64,000 nucleotides of DNA from Methylobacterium sp. NMS14P (GTDB lineage: Bacteria; Pseudomonadota; Alphaproteobacteria; Rhizobiales; Beijerinckiaceae). Shown here one piece after another: positions 26,379 through 36,491 of this stretch; within the stretch, counting starts at the first letter, position 1, and each line of letters opens with the position of its first letter. The notes beneath the pieces were generated by a model that worked only from the letters and a program-made list of their open reading frames with translations, did not search any database and was not told the DNA's origin. The position numbers and the translations under genes were made by a program. The stretch is taken from contig NZ_CP087106.1 of the NCBI RefSeq assembly GCF_028583545.1, forward strand, positions 5,811,001 through 5,875,000, written 5' to 3'.

Positions 26379-27091
26379 AGGCCCTCGGACGGTCCAAGAT
26401 CACGCCGGGAAGCTGGAGCACGCCAAGATGCGGCGCTCCGGCAACGGTTGAACGGCGAACCAACGGTCAGGCTGTAGATCAGCTGTGCCGAGCGGCAGAA
26501 AACAGGCCTTGCCGGGTTTGCTTTGGGTCGCGCGCTGTCCACGGAGCTTTGGCTGCTTCGACGCATCTGCAAGCCGGAAGCGGACGGGCAGGAAATCAAC
26601 CCAAGCCGACCTCCCGCTTGCGACCCAACGCAGTCGTTCACACGCGACCGGGCTGTTCCCGAAAGCAGACGTACCCTGGGCCGTTGCTATGGAGGTAATG
26701 CGCCCATCCCAGCCCTTCAGATGATGCTCGCTGCTTCCCGTAAACGGACATTGTTCACACTCGGCAGCGGGATCGAGCGGGCGGATGCATCTTTTTGAAG
26801 AGCTCCACTTCAAGCTTAGGCTACGGTCCGATCGTTTGAGTCGCTGTTGACTCGGGGTTGCGCTCACGCCATGCGCTTGCGGTGATCGCTCCGGGACCAA
26901 CGGGTCTGCGCGATCGCCGACAACTGCTTCTTTCGAAGTAAGCCGTAGCCCTTGTGTCGTTTCCCATTGCATCCTTGCATGGGCGGGACATCGAGCCGCG
27001 CGCCATCACGATCAGCGCATGTTTGTCTGCGGGATCGCCCAACCTAAGCAGGTTGCCGCGTCTTTCTGTGTGGATGAAGGACGGTTAGATC
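26379..27091. other. Intergenic stretch of about 700 bp, no gene supported
   Basis: Frames here are composition-driven and lack motifs. Fragments such as GCTTGCGACCCAA recur at about 24770 and 26620, so the stretch seems built of dispersed repeat pieces. Confidence 0.4.
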
Positions 27092-28267
27092 ATGTTACAG
27101 CGGCCCCTCCGGATCCTGGCCCCGACGCGCTATCCCTGGCGCTTCAACGGGCCGCGACAATCGCGACACAGAATCGAGAACCGGAACTTCCTTCCGCTCA
27201 ACTGGGTGCATCAAGGTATCGAGGGGGTGACGGCCTTCAATCCTTGGCCGCTGCGGCGCTTCGACCTCGTTCACGCCTTCAACCGGATACCCCTCGGCAA
27301 CGCGCCTTTCCTCATCGGTTTCGAATCTCATATGCCCCGAGGATTTGGCGTAGAGACCAGCCGCTATTACAGCCTGCTCTCGCGAATGCTCGCATCCTCG
27401 CGCTGTCGGGGCATCATCGCGATCTCCGAATATGCGAGAGAGATTTTTAAGGAGACGCACAAGAACAGTCCGTTGCGCGATATTCTCTATGAAAAACTGT
27501 CCGTCCGGTATCCGAATATCGAGTTGCCGGCAGAGTCCGCTCAACCTGACCCGGTGAGGCCGGCACCGTTTGTCGTCTCATTCGTAGGCAATCATTTCGC
27601 GCGAAAGGGGGGATGCGTTGCAGTTAGGCTAGCCGAATTGGCACTTCAAAAGAAGCTGCCGGTGCAGGTTGAGATCGTCAGTTCGCTGCAGGTAGGCCGC
27701 GGCGTCTGGACCGATTCTTTGAACGATCACTTCTATGATCGCTACCTCGCCGCGCTGAAGCTTCCGAACGTTCGCTGGCACGCCACACTGTCGAACAGCG
27801 AGGTTCATGATCTGTTTCGCCGCTCGCATGTTTCGCTACTCGCAACGTTCTGCGACACATTCGGCTACAGTGCCATCGAGTCGATGATCCACGGCACGCC
27901 GGTCGTTGGCACGCGACAGGGTGCATTGCCCGAATTCATCGCGCACCGCCAAAACGGTCTTCTTCTTGATCTCGACACGATGCCGAACGGCGAATGGGCC
28001 CATATTGCTCATCCCGACCGTGGCAGCCGAGCTTACGAGGGCCTAGTTGAGGGGGAAATTGAACGGATGGCAATGGCGGCGATCAGCGAGATCGAGCGGC
28101 TGATCGAACGGCCTGACGAACTCTACGACATGCGGCGCCGCGCCCGATCCGACGCCGAGCGTCTCTTCGGCGCACAGGAGGCAAATCAGTATTGGGACAA
28201 CTTCTACGAGCGCGCGCTCACGGCGGGGGAGGTCGGTGAAGAGCGGCTCAGGCTCGAACTCCGCTGA
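27092..28267 (+). CDS. Glycosyltransferase family 4
   Basis: A 391-residue GT-B fold glycosyltransferase. The N-terminal half lacks a signature. The C-terminal half has FVVSFVGNHFARKGG (domain-2 start) and DTFGYSAIESMIHGTPVVGTRQGALPEF, the E-x7-E-like nucleotide-sugar site of GT4. It is soluble or peripheral and would add a sugar to a lipid-linked repeat unit. It starts a cluster with GH16, acyltransferase and polymerase genes, which points to exopolysaccharide or O-antigen assembly. AAGGA precedes the ATG at 27092. Confidence 0.88.
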   Translation: MLQRPLRILAPTRYPWRFNGPRQSRHRIENRNFLPLNWVHQGIEGVTAFNPWPLRRFDLVHAFNRIPLGNAPFLIGFESHMPRGFGVETSRYYSLLSRMLASSRCRGIIAISEYAREIFKETHKNSPLRDILYEKLSVRYPNIELPAESAQPDPVRPAPFVVSFVGNHFARKGGCVAVRLAELALQKKLPVQVEIVSSLQVGRGVWTDSLNDHFYDRYLAALKLPNVRWHATLSNSEVHDLFRRSHVSLLATFCDTFGYSAIESMIHGTPVVGTRQGALPEFIAHRQNGLLLDLDTMPNGEWAHIAHPDRGSRAYEGLVEGEIERMAMAAISEIERLIERPDELYDMRRRARSDAERLFGAQEANQYWDNFYERALTAGEVGEERLRLELR

Positions 28268-28337
28268 TCGCCAGGTGCGTGACGGCAGCTTGGCCGACGC
28301 GAGGCGGCGCAGGCGTCCCGCGCGGCAGCTACCGCAG

Positions 28338-29684
28338 TCAGACTGGCATTGCGTAATGGGCCATGTGCTCGACGAGCATGGCCGGTGCACCCGGAGCCCA
28401 TGCGCTGGGAGCCATAGGATAGAAGCCCTTCTCCGTATCGCCGCCCGCTCCCCCGAGCGCGATCTGAAGCATCATGAAGACGCGGTTCGGATCCTTCGGA
28501 TCGGCGGGGTTGGCGAGGAAAAATCGGTTGGGAACGGAGAAGGTAAGGATCTCGTCGATTCCGAAGGCCATGTATTCTGGGGTCCATTCGGACCAATACG
28601 TGTGGGGTTCGTCGTACCGGAAGTTGGGCAGCAGTCGCTCGATATCGACGAACTGCCCTTCCTTGGAACCGCCTGTTCCGGCCGCGCCCCACCAGTTAGT
28701 CTGGTAGGGAAGGACGGACGCAGGATCAGGCTGGTTAAACGAAATCTCGACCGTGTCCTGCTCGCAGTTCGGCCAGCGATAATGCGGAAGGCACAATTGC
28801 CAGCCTGCCGGCCAGCAGCCCTGCTGCATGTTCAGGAGTGCGAATCGATAAGCGAACCGACCATATCCTAGCCGTCCATTGTGTTCGGTCGAGACGAGCG
28901 GCGTGGAATGAGTACACAGTTTGGTATGGCCTCCTTGCGCGACCTTGGTAGGTCGCGGAAGTCGCTCCGGGACAAGAAGGCGCCGGCCGTTGAGCATCTG
29001 GAGCGGCGCGGTGCCATGCAGGCCTGGATCCGAATAGAGGCCCACTTCTAGATTGGTAAACTGCGCCCGGCCGCTCGGAAGGCTGTTCGTGAAGCATGGG
29101 CGTCCGTCTCGATCGAAGCCGGTGGCCGTGCAGTCGAATTCCGTGACGAGATCGCTATAGAAATCGCGCATCCAATTCTTGGCGACGGGTCTCGGCTTTG
29201 GCGCGTTCCAGGCCCGGACGATCGCTCCGAGCGCCAACGGTGACGGGTCCGAGGTGTCTGGTCCGATCCGGGCTTCCCCCCTCGCGATAACGGGACGGAA
29301 ATCATAGGTCACGAAGGGTCGGATCCGGATGCTTGCGGACGCGCTCGGACTCGGCAGGATCACCGGAACGAGGACTTCATCGACATCGTGTTCGAACACG
29401 AAGGCGCCGGACCGGGGCGATGCCCCACCGTCGATCTCGAACCGGATGCAGCACGAATACGCACTCGGTCCACCGCGACGGATCGCCACCGTGGCTGTCC
29501 GGCCGTTCGGAGCGATTCGCGCGTCATGGATAGAGTAAGATGGCAGGCCGCTGGGCGCCGAACCGGCAGCGGCGTGAGCGGCCGAAACCCGAGGCGCCGT
29601 AGCACCGGCCGCCAATAGGGCGAGGATCGCACGACGATTTGGAGATGCGAGCGTTGATCTGGAAAATAGCGGGCCTTGGCTCAT
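28338..29684 (-). CDS. Exported glycoside hydrolase family 16-like enzyme
   Basis: A 448-residue protein with a Tat-like signal (NRRAILALLAAGATAPRVSAAHA). The catalytic E-x-D-x-x-E motif of GH16 appears as EQDTVEISF near residue 315, and HTYWSEWTPEYMAFGIDE matches the strand that follows in bacterial endoglycanases. The ~150 residues after the signal form an extra beta-rich region. In exopolysaccharide clusters such enzymes (ExoK/ExsH type) trim polymer length outside the cell, which fits here beside GT, acyltransferase and polymerase genes. The exact polymer is unknown. Confidence 0.8.
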   Translation of the reverse strand: MSQGPLFSRSTLASPNRRAILALLAAGATAPRVSAAHAAAGSAPSGLPSYSIHDARIAPNGRTATVAIRRGGPSAYSCCIRFEIDGGASPRSGAFVFEHDVDEVLVPVILPSPSASASIRIRPFVTYDFRPVIARGEARIGPDTSDPSPLALGAIVRAWNAPKPRPVAKNWMRDFYSDLVTEFDCTATGFDRDGRPCFTNSLPSGRAQFTNLEVGLYSDPGLHGTAPLQMLNGRRLLVPERLPRPTKVAQGGHTKLCTHSTPLVSTEHNGRLGYGRFAYRFALLNMQQGCWPAGWQLCLPHYRWPNCEQDTVEISFNQPDPASVLPYQTNWWGAAGTGGSKEGQFVDIERLLPNFRYDEPHTYWSEWTPEYMAFGIDEILTFSVPNRFFLANPADPKDPNRVFMMLQIALGGAGGDTEKGFYPMAPSAWAPGAPAMLVEHMAHYAMPV

Positions 29685-29775
29685 GGCCTATCCTGCGTTC
29701 ACTTAAGGAGCTCGGCGCATCGCGGGCTTTGCTCCGCGATACGATTGATGGCGTGCAGGACACTTCGCGCGGCGC

Positions 29776-30894
29776 TCAAGCGGTTTGCATGCGGGCGAAC
29801 TGCTTAATGATAAAGCTCTGCGCAGGTCTTTCGACCAGACGATGTAGAAGCACCGCGATGGCGATTGCCAAGCCGACCCCGAAGACAACGGCCAGCAGAG
29901 CGAGATCCACACCGACGCGCGGGGCGGCGATCTTGATCGACGCCTGAACAAAATAAGGATGGCTCAAATAAAGCGCGTACGACGCATCCCCAAGCAGAAC
30001 TAGGATGGCCACCCAACGCCCACTTAAAGGGGGCAGCGACAGGAAGGATGCCACGATAAGTGTAGCGACGAAACCGTGCTTGATAACCGAAGGCAGGTCT
30101 GGATCTAGCAGGTAAAGCAGGAGGGCGCCGGATGCGAGGAGCGCGGCGAGCGCGGTACCTCTGCGTTCGAACGGCAGCCTACTCGCATAGACCTGCGACA
30201 GAAGGAGGCCGAAAGCGAACTCGAGGATCAACGGGCTCGTGTAGAAGCGCCAGAGCACCTCCCCCTCAGGCCGTATCCAGCCAACGAGGACAATCAGCGA
30301 GAGAAGCGCACAGGAAAGCCAGACGGCATATCGGCCAGCAGTCAAACACAGACAAAATAAGGCGTAGAAATACATTTCAAAACAGAGCGTCCATCCCAGA
30401 AAGAGCAGCGGCTGGATGAGTCCATTGTCTTTCTGATAGGGTATAAAAAGATAGGATCGAATAATTTTTTCGGCCGAAACAGTGGTACCGTTGACGAGGG
30501 TCGGAGCCGCAAGGGCAACGAATATCACACCGGTGGTGAGCAGCCAGTAGAGCGGCACGACCCGGGCTGCACGACGGAGGGCGAAGTGGCCCATCCCACG
30601 CGCCGGTTCGGCCGTGTAGGCAATAATAAAGCCGCTCAGGACGAAGAAAATGTCGACACCGATGACCCCGTCATGGAAGGGGTTTGAAGCTCGGCCCGTC
30701 TCAACTGATAACCCGCTACCAACGTGAAATAAAACCACCAGGAAGGCCGCAACGAACCGGAGGATCTGAAGGGCCGGCAAGCGCACGGGGCGCGGACTAG
30801 CCGTGGGCGTGGCTGCCGACGCTGAATTGGATTTCGTTCCGTGCACCGAGACGAAGCTGTGAAACATGTGGGCGGCGCTCTCCAGGCACACCAT
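29776..30894 (-). CDS. Acyltransferase 3 family membrane protein (ExoZ/OafA-like)
   Basis: A 372-residue integral membrane O-acyltransferase with about 10 hydrophobic segments. Signatures: LPALQILRFVAAFLVVLFHVG with the catalytic-type His, then DIFFVLSGFII and LRRAARVVPLYWLLT. It would transfer acetyl or succinyl groups to a polysaccharide unit. ATG 30894 is my start choice; the membrane part begins some 40 residues later, so a shorter start is possible. It ends about 90 bp from the GH16 gene start on the same strand. The ISL3 element sits 102 bp upstream of its start and may have changed its promoter. Confidence 0.87.
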   Translation of the reverse strand: MVCLESAAHMFHSFVSVHGTKSNSASAATPTASPRPVRLPALQILRFVAAFLVVLFHVGSGLSVETGRASNPFHDGVIGVDIFFVLSGFIIAYTAEPARGMGHFALRRAARVVPLYWLLTTGVIFVALAAPTLVNGTTVSAEKIIRSYLFIPYQKDNGLIQPLLFLGWTLCFEMYFYALFCLCLTAGRYAVWLSCALLSLIVLVGWIRPEGEVLWRFYTSPLILEFAFGLLLSQVYASRLPFERRGTALAALLASGALLLYLLDPDLPSVIKHGFVATLIVASFLSLPPLSGRWVAILVLLGDASYALYLSHPYFVQASIKIAAPRVGVDLALLAVVFGVGLAIAIAVLLHRLVERPAQSFIIKQFARMQTA

Positions 30895-30996
30895 GCAGAT
30901 TCTCTTGTTTGGTCCTGTTATCACCTTGGCCGAATTAATTAGAGAATGGGAAGCGCATTCAGTCGAAAGTACACCTGTCAAACGGCGTTGAACTTT

Positions 30997-32715
30997 GATT
31001 CTTCCGCAGGTTCGGTGCTGACCGCCTTATGAAGCGTTGATCCCTGGGGTGGCGGAGGGAGAGCGCGATGCGGATCTCGAACCCGTTATTGCCCTCGGTT
31101 TCAGAAGGTGTGCAGGTCGACGAGCTTGCGCTGGACACCGAAGCGCTGACGATCACGGCCAGGACGACCGCAGCCCGCGCAGCGTGCCCGCAGTGTGGGC
31201 GATGGTCGGCCCGGGTGCATAGCTCGTACTGGCGAACCCTGAAGGACCTGCCCTGGCAGGATCGCTCGGTCATGTGGCGGGTGAAGGTGCGCCGCTTCCG
31301 CTGCAGCCATTGTCCGGGCCGCATCTTTGCCGAGCCTGTTCCCGGCCTCGCCCGTGCGAGGGCACAGCGCAGCGATCGATTAGCCGAGGCGCAGACCGAT
31401 ATCGGCATGGCGCTCGGCGGCGAGGCCGGCGCCCGCCTGTCGCGACGGCTTGCCATGCCGGTCAGCGGCGACACCGTCCTGCGGCTGATCCGCCGTTGCA
31501 AGAGCGCAAGGTGCTCGTCCCCGCGTGTGGTCGGGATCGATGACTGGGCTTGGCGGTGAGGCCGGCGCTACGGCACGATCGTCTGCGATCTGGAACGGGG
31601 TCGCGTCCTCGATCTCCTGCCCGGCCGCGCCTGCGAGCCAGTGCGGGAGTGGCTCGCTGCGCATCCCGACATCGCCGTCGTCAGCCGGGATCGAGCGGGG
31701 CCGTACGCCGAGGCTGCGCGGCTCGGCGCGCCACAGGCGATCCAGGTCGCGGACCGCTGGCACCTTCTCGTCAACGCTTCCGAGGCGCTGCGTTCACTCG
31801 TCGAGCGACATCAGGCAGAAATCCGGGAGGCCGCCCGCCAGGCAGCGTTCCAAGACGCTCCAGCCGCCATCGTCGCGCTCGCTGCTGCTGACCCGCTTCC
31901 GGAGCAGGATACTGGGCACGGTGGCGGCCGACGACGACAGCGCTGCGAGGCGGCGCTACGCCTGCACGGTGAGGGTGTGGCGATCAAGCCGATCGCGCGC
32001 ACGCTCGGCGCCTCCCGCAACAGCGTACGACGCTGGCTGCGCGTGGGGGCGTTCGTGGCCTATCGCCGGGCACCAGGCCCAAGCCGGCTCGATGCCCATC
32101 TGCGCTTTGTCGAGGCGCGCTGGCAGAACCGTCAGCACAACGCGGCGAGCCTGTATCGCGAGCTTCGCGCCATCGGCTGAGGGCGGCTACGAGATCGTCC
32201 AGCGCTGGGCGAAGCGACGGCGCCAGGGCCTTCCAACCCGGCCGCCCTCGGCCCGCATCCCGTCGACACGCCGCATCGCGCGGTGCCTGATAAGCGATCC
32301 GGCCAGCCTTCCGCCCGCGGATCGCCGCTTCATCGCAGCGCTGTGTGGTCTTGCGCCCAGGCTGCAGGCCGCGGCCGAGCAGATACGCGGGTTCGGCGCA
32401 ATCCTGCGCGCTCGCGATCCGGCCGCATCGAAGCCGTGGCTAGAGGCGGCGGCCGCGAGTGAACTCGGCGGCTTCGTCGCCGGGCTGCGGCAGGACGAGG
32501 CCGCTGTCCACGCGGCCATCGGCGAGCCGTGGAGCAACGGGTCGGTCGAGGGGCACGTGAACCGCCTGAAGCTGATCAAGCGCTCCATGTACGGCCGCGC
32601 CGGCCTCGACCTGCTCCGGCAGCGCGTCCTTGACGCCGCGTGAGGCGGACCAGAACCCGCCCGACAAACAAGACCGAGCACCTCCCACCGCCAGCACCGA
32701 ACCTGCAGAAGAGCC
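30997..32715 (+). mobile_element. ISL3-family insertion sequence
   Basis: Imperfect terminal inverted repeats: left GATTCTTCCGCAGGTTCGG (30997 on), right the complement of GGCTCTTCTGCAGGTTCGG (ending 32715), enclosing an ISL3 transposase. The GGCTCTTC-like tips are typical of the family. No clean 8-bp target duplication is seen; the outer flanks are themselves inverted (AACTTT / AAAGTT). Confidence 0.8.
31068..32643 (+). pseudogene. ISL3-family transposase, nonsense and frameshift
   Basis: The N-terminal zinc-binding region (CPQCGRWSARVHSSYWRTL, FRCSHCPGRIFAEP) leads to VVGIDDWAWR, the first catalytic Asp, directly followed by TGA (31557). The same frame continues GRRYGTIVCDLERGRVLDLLPG, VVSRDRAGPYAEAARLGAP and VADRWHLLVNASEALR (second Asp region). 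It shifts at about 32175 into the frame ending WSNGSVEGHVNRLKLIKRSMYG (catalytic Glu). Two lesions make it inactive. Confidence 0.9.
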
Positions 32716-32816
32716 AAAGTTGCACGCCGAAACACACATGGGCGCGGCAGCGGCAGAAGCGGCGCAATTTCGGTCCAGAAATCATCAAGTAGAAGCGAAC
32801 GAGCTATCATTACCAA
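32715..32816 (-). pseudogene. IS5-type transposase N-terminal fragment
   Basis: About 34 codons read MIARSLLLDDFWTEIAPLLP on the minus strand, the start of IS5-family transposases. The homology stops at the ISL3 right end, so ISL3 probably landed in an older IS5-like copy whose remainder is lost. Confidence 0.5.
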
Positions 32817-33150
32817 CGCCTGTCTAAATGATCCGCGCCCGTTCTATTGAGCGCTGCAACAAACGTTGTCGAACTTCCAATAATTTTGAACGTACCTGAG
32901 CTATTAGAAAAATATTACCTGAATTACAAATTATACTTTGCATCGTCGTCAATCTGGCTTTGGCGAACCTGACGATGCACATTTAGAATTCTGATACGGA
33001 ACTTCTTTCAAAGATCCGAAACAATGCCGATCTGTGTAGGATCCTATATTGACATGCTCAAGCTGAAGGCTGAAAAATAATAACTCAATTATCATCTTCT
33101 TAAGTGCTGTAGAATATTGCAAACCAGCAAGAAGCATTTATAGTCCGACC
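32817..33150. other. AT-rich intergenic stretch
   Basis: No gene seen. The sequence is strikingly AT-rich (for example TTAGAAAAATATTACCTG near 32903) for this genome, marking foreign DNA and perhaps terminator or promoter sequence around the polymerase gene. Confidence 0.5.
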
Positions 33151-34440
33151 TTACGTCGAAGACAAGTAATTGCCATCCTGTGACTTGCTAACCCTTGATC
33201 GGATATGTTTTACAGTCACAGGGATTAGGGCAGCAAGAAGAAACTGACTAAAGCTATGGTTTTGGAAGAGCGCATTCTCCAGATTTATCGAGACAGCGAG
33301 ATAGAAGAAGAAACTCAAAGGTAATGCATCAGCGTAGGATCGGCCGTTGAATGCGGTTACGCAGGCTCGCTTAAAACAAGCCGCAAGACCCAAGAAAAAA
33401 AAGATCAGCCCCACCGCACCAAAAGCGACCGCCACGTCATAAAAATTATTGTGAAAAAACCAGAGTTTTTGTCCAATTGCAAATTGCAAATAAGCAAATG
33501 GCGTTGAGCTGCTCTCCCAGTACGCCTTATACCCAATTCCGAACCACGGCTCTCTCCAAAACTGATCAGACGCAAATTGCCATAGAAGGGTCCGGCCGCT
33601 CAAGGTTCGATCCTTGCCTACGTCGCTTAAGAATTGCTGACTTATCGCATCGCTGTGCACAACAATATAAACTAGCACAACACTTCCTAGGGAGATCGCG
33701 AGCCCGATCACGAAACCAGTGAACAGGCGCCCCCTCCGCCAAATCGCGAAAACTATAAGAGGGCTCAATCCGACAAAAGTCGCGACTTGCGCGGTAGTCG
33801 AGTGCGATAGATATAGGATAGTGAGCGAACCGACGAACGACGCGCCTGTGATAGGACGCTTCCATCCGTCCATGAACAGGCAGGCTGCGCAGAGTGCGCT
33901 GAGTGCCATCATGCTGCCGAGCACGTTTTTATGAGTGTAGATGCCAAACCATGCGTTTCCGGCATCCGTGACGCTTCGGTGAAAAACAAATTCTGACGAC
34001 ACCGATAATATCTGCGCCGCAATGAGAGCGCAGAACAGAATTTTTAATAGACGGGATTGGCCAAAATACAATTGGAAGACATACCCTGCAACAATGGTCA
34101 TTAACAGCTGTAGGCCGTGATAGAACGAAACGGCCGGTGTAACTGACCAGAGAGCCGAAACCATCGCCAGCATCGGCCAAGCAGTTAGCCAAGGATTCGC
34201 TATCAGGCAGTCGTGAAATCGACTCAGGCGAGCCAAGATAGTGAGTAGCGCGGCGATGTCCACAGCGAACCAAACATACCGTTCGCCTGATACGATACCG
34301 AGGAGACTGCTGTCGGCATAGCAGACGCATAGGAAAACGGCTGCTAGAGCATCTACATACCCGACGGGTAGCTCATATGTGCCGCTCATTCGTTGTACAG
34401 GTCCGGAATGTTCCAATCCGGACGAGATATGCATCGCCAT
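33151..34440 (-). CDS. O-antigen ligase/polymerase family protein (ExoQ/Wzy-like)
   Basis: A 429-residue membrane protein with about 10-12 hydrophobic segments and the family loop GKDRTLSGRTLLWQFA, then FWREPWFGIGYKAYW, where the Arg residues bind lipid-linked sugar. ExoQ-type members polymerise exopolysaccharide repeat units; WaaL-type members ligate O-antigen. The neighbouring GH16 and acyltransferase genes favour exopolysaccharide. Codon usage is more AT-rich than in the flanks, a sign of transfer. The start is uncertain: ATG 34440 and ATG 34389 (MSGTYELPVG) are both possible and neither has a good Shine-Dalgarno. Confidence 0.85.
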   Translation of the reverse strand: MAMHISSGLEHSGPVQRMSGTYELPVGYVDALAAVFLCVCYADSSLLGIVSGERYVWFAVDIAALLTILARLSRFHDCLIANPWLTAWPMLAMVSALWSVTPAVSFYHGLQLLMTIVAGYVFQLYFGQSRLLKILFCALIAAQILSVSSEFVFHRSVTDAGNAWFGIYTHKNVLGSMMALSALCAACLFMDGWKRPITGASFVGSLTILYLSHSTTAQVATFVGLSPLIVFAIWRRGRLFTGFVIGLAISLGSVVLVYIVVHSDAISQQFLSDVGKDRTLSGRTLLWQFASDQFWREPWFGIGYKAYWESSSTPFAYLQFAIGQKLWFFHNNFYDVAVAFGAVGLIFFFLGLAACFKRACVTAFNGRSYADALPLSFFFYLAVSINLENALFQNHSFSQFLLAALIPVTVKHIRSRVSKSQDGNYLSST

Positions 34441-34605
34441 TGCTGCTTCGCGTCTCCAACCGGGCTTCCGGACGCAACGAGTCGATCGACGGAGTTATGA
34501 GGTTGCGAAACGGAAGCGGCCGCAACTCAGATTGCCTACCTCTAAAGGGTGGTGCCAGATCCCACCGGTGTACCGCCTGCGGATTGTAGGACACCGATCT
34601 GAAGC

Positions 34606-35049
34606 CTACGCGGCGATGACCGCGGGTGGTAGTTGCGCGGCGCGGATTTCAGCCGGTGGCCGGAACCCGTGTCGCTCAATCAGCCACGTCTCATTGTAGA
34701 GATCCCGGAACGCCAGCAGGGCGTGGCGCAGATCCTCGACCGTAGCGAAGTGCTCGACCCACAACAGGTTCTCCTTGAGGGTGCGGATGAAGCGCTCGGC
34801 GCAGCCATTCCCCTCCGGGGCGCGCACGAAGGCGGGCGAGATCGCGATGCCCAGGAACGCGAGCTCCGCCTGGAAGGCGTCCGCCATGTACTGGCTTCCG
34901 TGATCATGCCGGACGCTCAGGCCGGAGGCGATCTCGGCCGCTAAGCCGCCGAAGCGCTGCCGCACCCCTTGGCGGATCGGCTCCAGTGCCTCGAAGCGCG
35001 TGGCCCGGCGCGCCGCATGGGTGCCCACGCACTCGGCCGAGCAGGGATC
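34606..35049 (-). pseudogene. IS3-type transposase fragment (integrase core)
   Basis: The C-terminal rve domain only: CSAECVGTHAARRATRFEAL, SVRHDHGSQYMADAF (second Asp), RAPEGNGCAERFIRTLKENLLW (catalytic Glu). The N-terminal part including OrfA and the first catalytic segment is missing upstream of about 35049, where dispersed repeat sequence begins. It is inactive. Confidence 0.85.
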
Positions 35050-35191
35050 GTGGGATGCTAAAAGACCGTCCGCCTTCCGATGGAAGTTCTCCGAAGCGGG
35101 CTGGCGGCTATCGGCCAGATCCGGCCGGCCGCTTCACGCCCGTCGCAGTCATTCAGCCCGTTCAAGCTAAAGCTCGGACGCGGATATTCCC

Positions 35192-35800
35192 TCAACGAGG
35201 ATACCGGGCCGTCAAATTCTCTGCCAGTCGCACGACGATAGCCTTCACCAGGGCCCGCTCCGCCGCGGCGATGCCGGGCTCGTCATCCGTGATCGACAGG
35301 GTGACGCCCCCGTCCGCGCCGAGCGCAGCGTCCCAGGTGATCCCCCCGTCCGGCGGGGTCATCAGCAGGGCGTCCTCTATCAGGTTGCGCATGGCGAGGT
35401 CGAACAGGTCTGCGTCCATGCGGATCTCGAGCGTCGTGAGGGCGGGCGCGAAAGCGACGCGCTCAGGTGCCGGCACTCCGCCCACCGCGGCGAGCAGGTC
35501 TCGCAGGCGCTCCTCGACGGGCATCCAGGCGGTGGTGACCGGGCGCACGCTGCTGTCGAGGCGCGAGACTGTCAGGAGCTGCTGGACGAGGCGCGCCGAC
35601 TGATCGACCGCGCTCAGAATCTGCGCGAGGGCGGCGTCCCGCATGGTGGCATCGGTCGCCTGCATGGCCACCTGCACCTGCGTCTTCAGGCCCGCCAGCG
35701 CTGTGCGCAACTCGTGCGCCGCATAGGCCAGAAAGGTGCGCTCGTATTCGCGCGCCGCGACGACCTTGCCGAACAGCCGATTGCGCGGATCTTGGCGGTG
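35192..35800 (-). pseudogene. Sensor histidine kinase remnant
   Basis: The readable part begins NRLFGKVVAAREYERTFLAY, then the H-box HELRTALAGLKTQ (phospho-acceptor His), LVQQLLTVSRLDS, and an N-box NLIEDALLMTPPDGG, ending soon after ITDDEPGI, where the G1 box should lead to the ATP lid. The sensor domain and the end of the ATPase domain are absent, and the 5' side shifts frame. No response regulator is nearby. It resembles QseC/PmrB-like kinases that control efflux pumps, and an RND pump lies 0.7 kb away. Confidence 0.75.
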
Positions 35801-35989
35801 ACGCCGCGGATGCGCTTCCGCCGTCGGACGGGGTCGAGGCCTGAGCGCTCAGCCTCTCGGCGGCGGCGTCGAGGATCTGCGGAACCAGCCGGAGTTGCGT
35901 GCGCCCGTCACGGCTATTCGGCAGACGTCGGCGGCATCCCCGAAGCCGGCACAGGCTCAGGCCAGATCGCAAGTCGGGCTGCGGCCGCC

Positions 35990-36491
35990 TCCGAACCTTC
36001 GGCCCGTCACCGCCTCACGCTGCCGCGATGATCGGCATCGTGTCGATCCGGTCCCCGCCCTATCCTGGGGGGCTTGCCTAACGGAAGCCAGTCGAAGCAT
36101 TGACCGCCGGCCGTAGTTCCGCATCACGTATTCGCGAGCCGTGTCCAGGATGCACAGCAGTCTTCGCCAGTATCATCACAAGATCGAGACGCCTTCCACT
36201 ACACGATCCCGGCATTATGGGACGTTTTTCCCTGTGGTTGAGCGATATTGTTCACGCCGCCCCATCCCCTGGCATATGTCGCGACCAACCGCAGATCCTC
36301 TAGAGAGGCTATCGGCAAGAAATATAAATCTGATCATTCACGTATCTTCAGATTGTTTCCCGACATTTCCGGAGCGCCCTCGGAGACGAGATCATCAAAT
36401 TGCCGCCCTGGCCCGATGAATGCATTATACGATACGCTGGCGTTCACGGCCCGCGGTTCCAGCGCGCATCCATCACGGCAGATGTAAGGCA
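35990..36491. other. Upstream region of the RND operon, no gene seen
   Basis: About 500 bp with no convincing frame. GC drops in 36140-36420, so the efflux promoter probably lies here. Confidence 0.45.

Noticed and set aside
26400..26972. A 190-residue minus-strand protein
   Set aside because: No motif, no start signal, and it overlaps dispersed repeat pieces.
32187..32816. A 209-residue minus-strand protein
   Set aside because: Only its first ~34 codons resemble an IS5 transposase; the rest is antisense to the ISL3 transposase.
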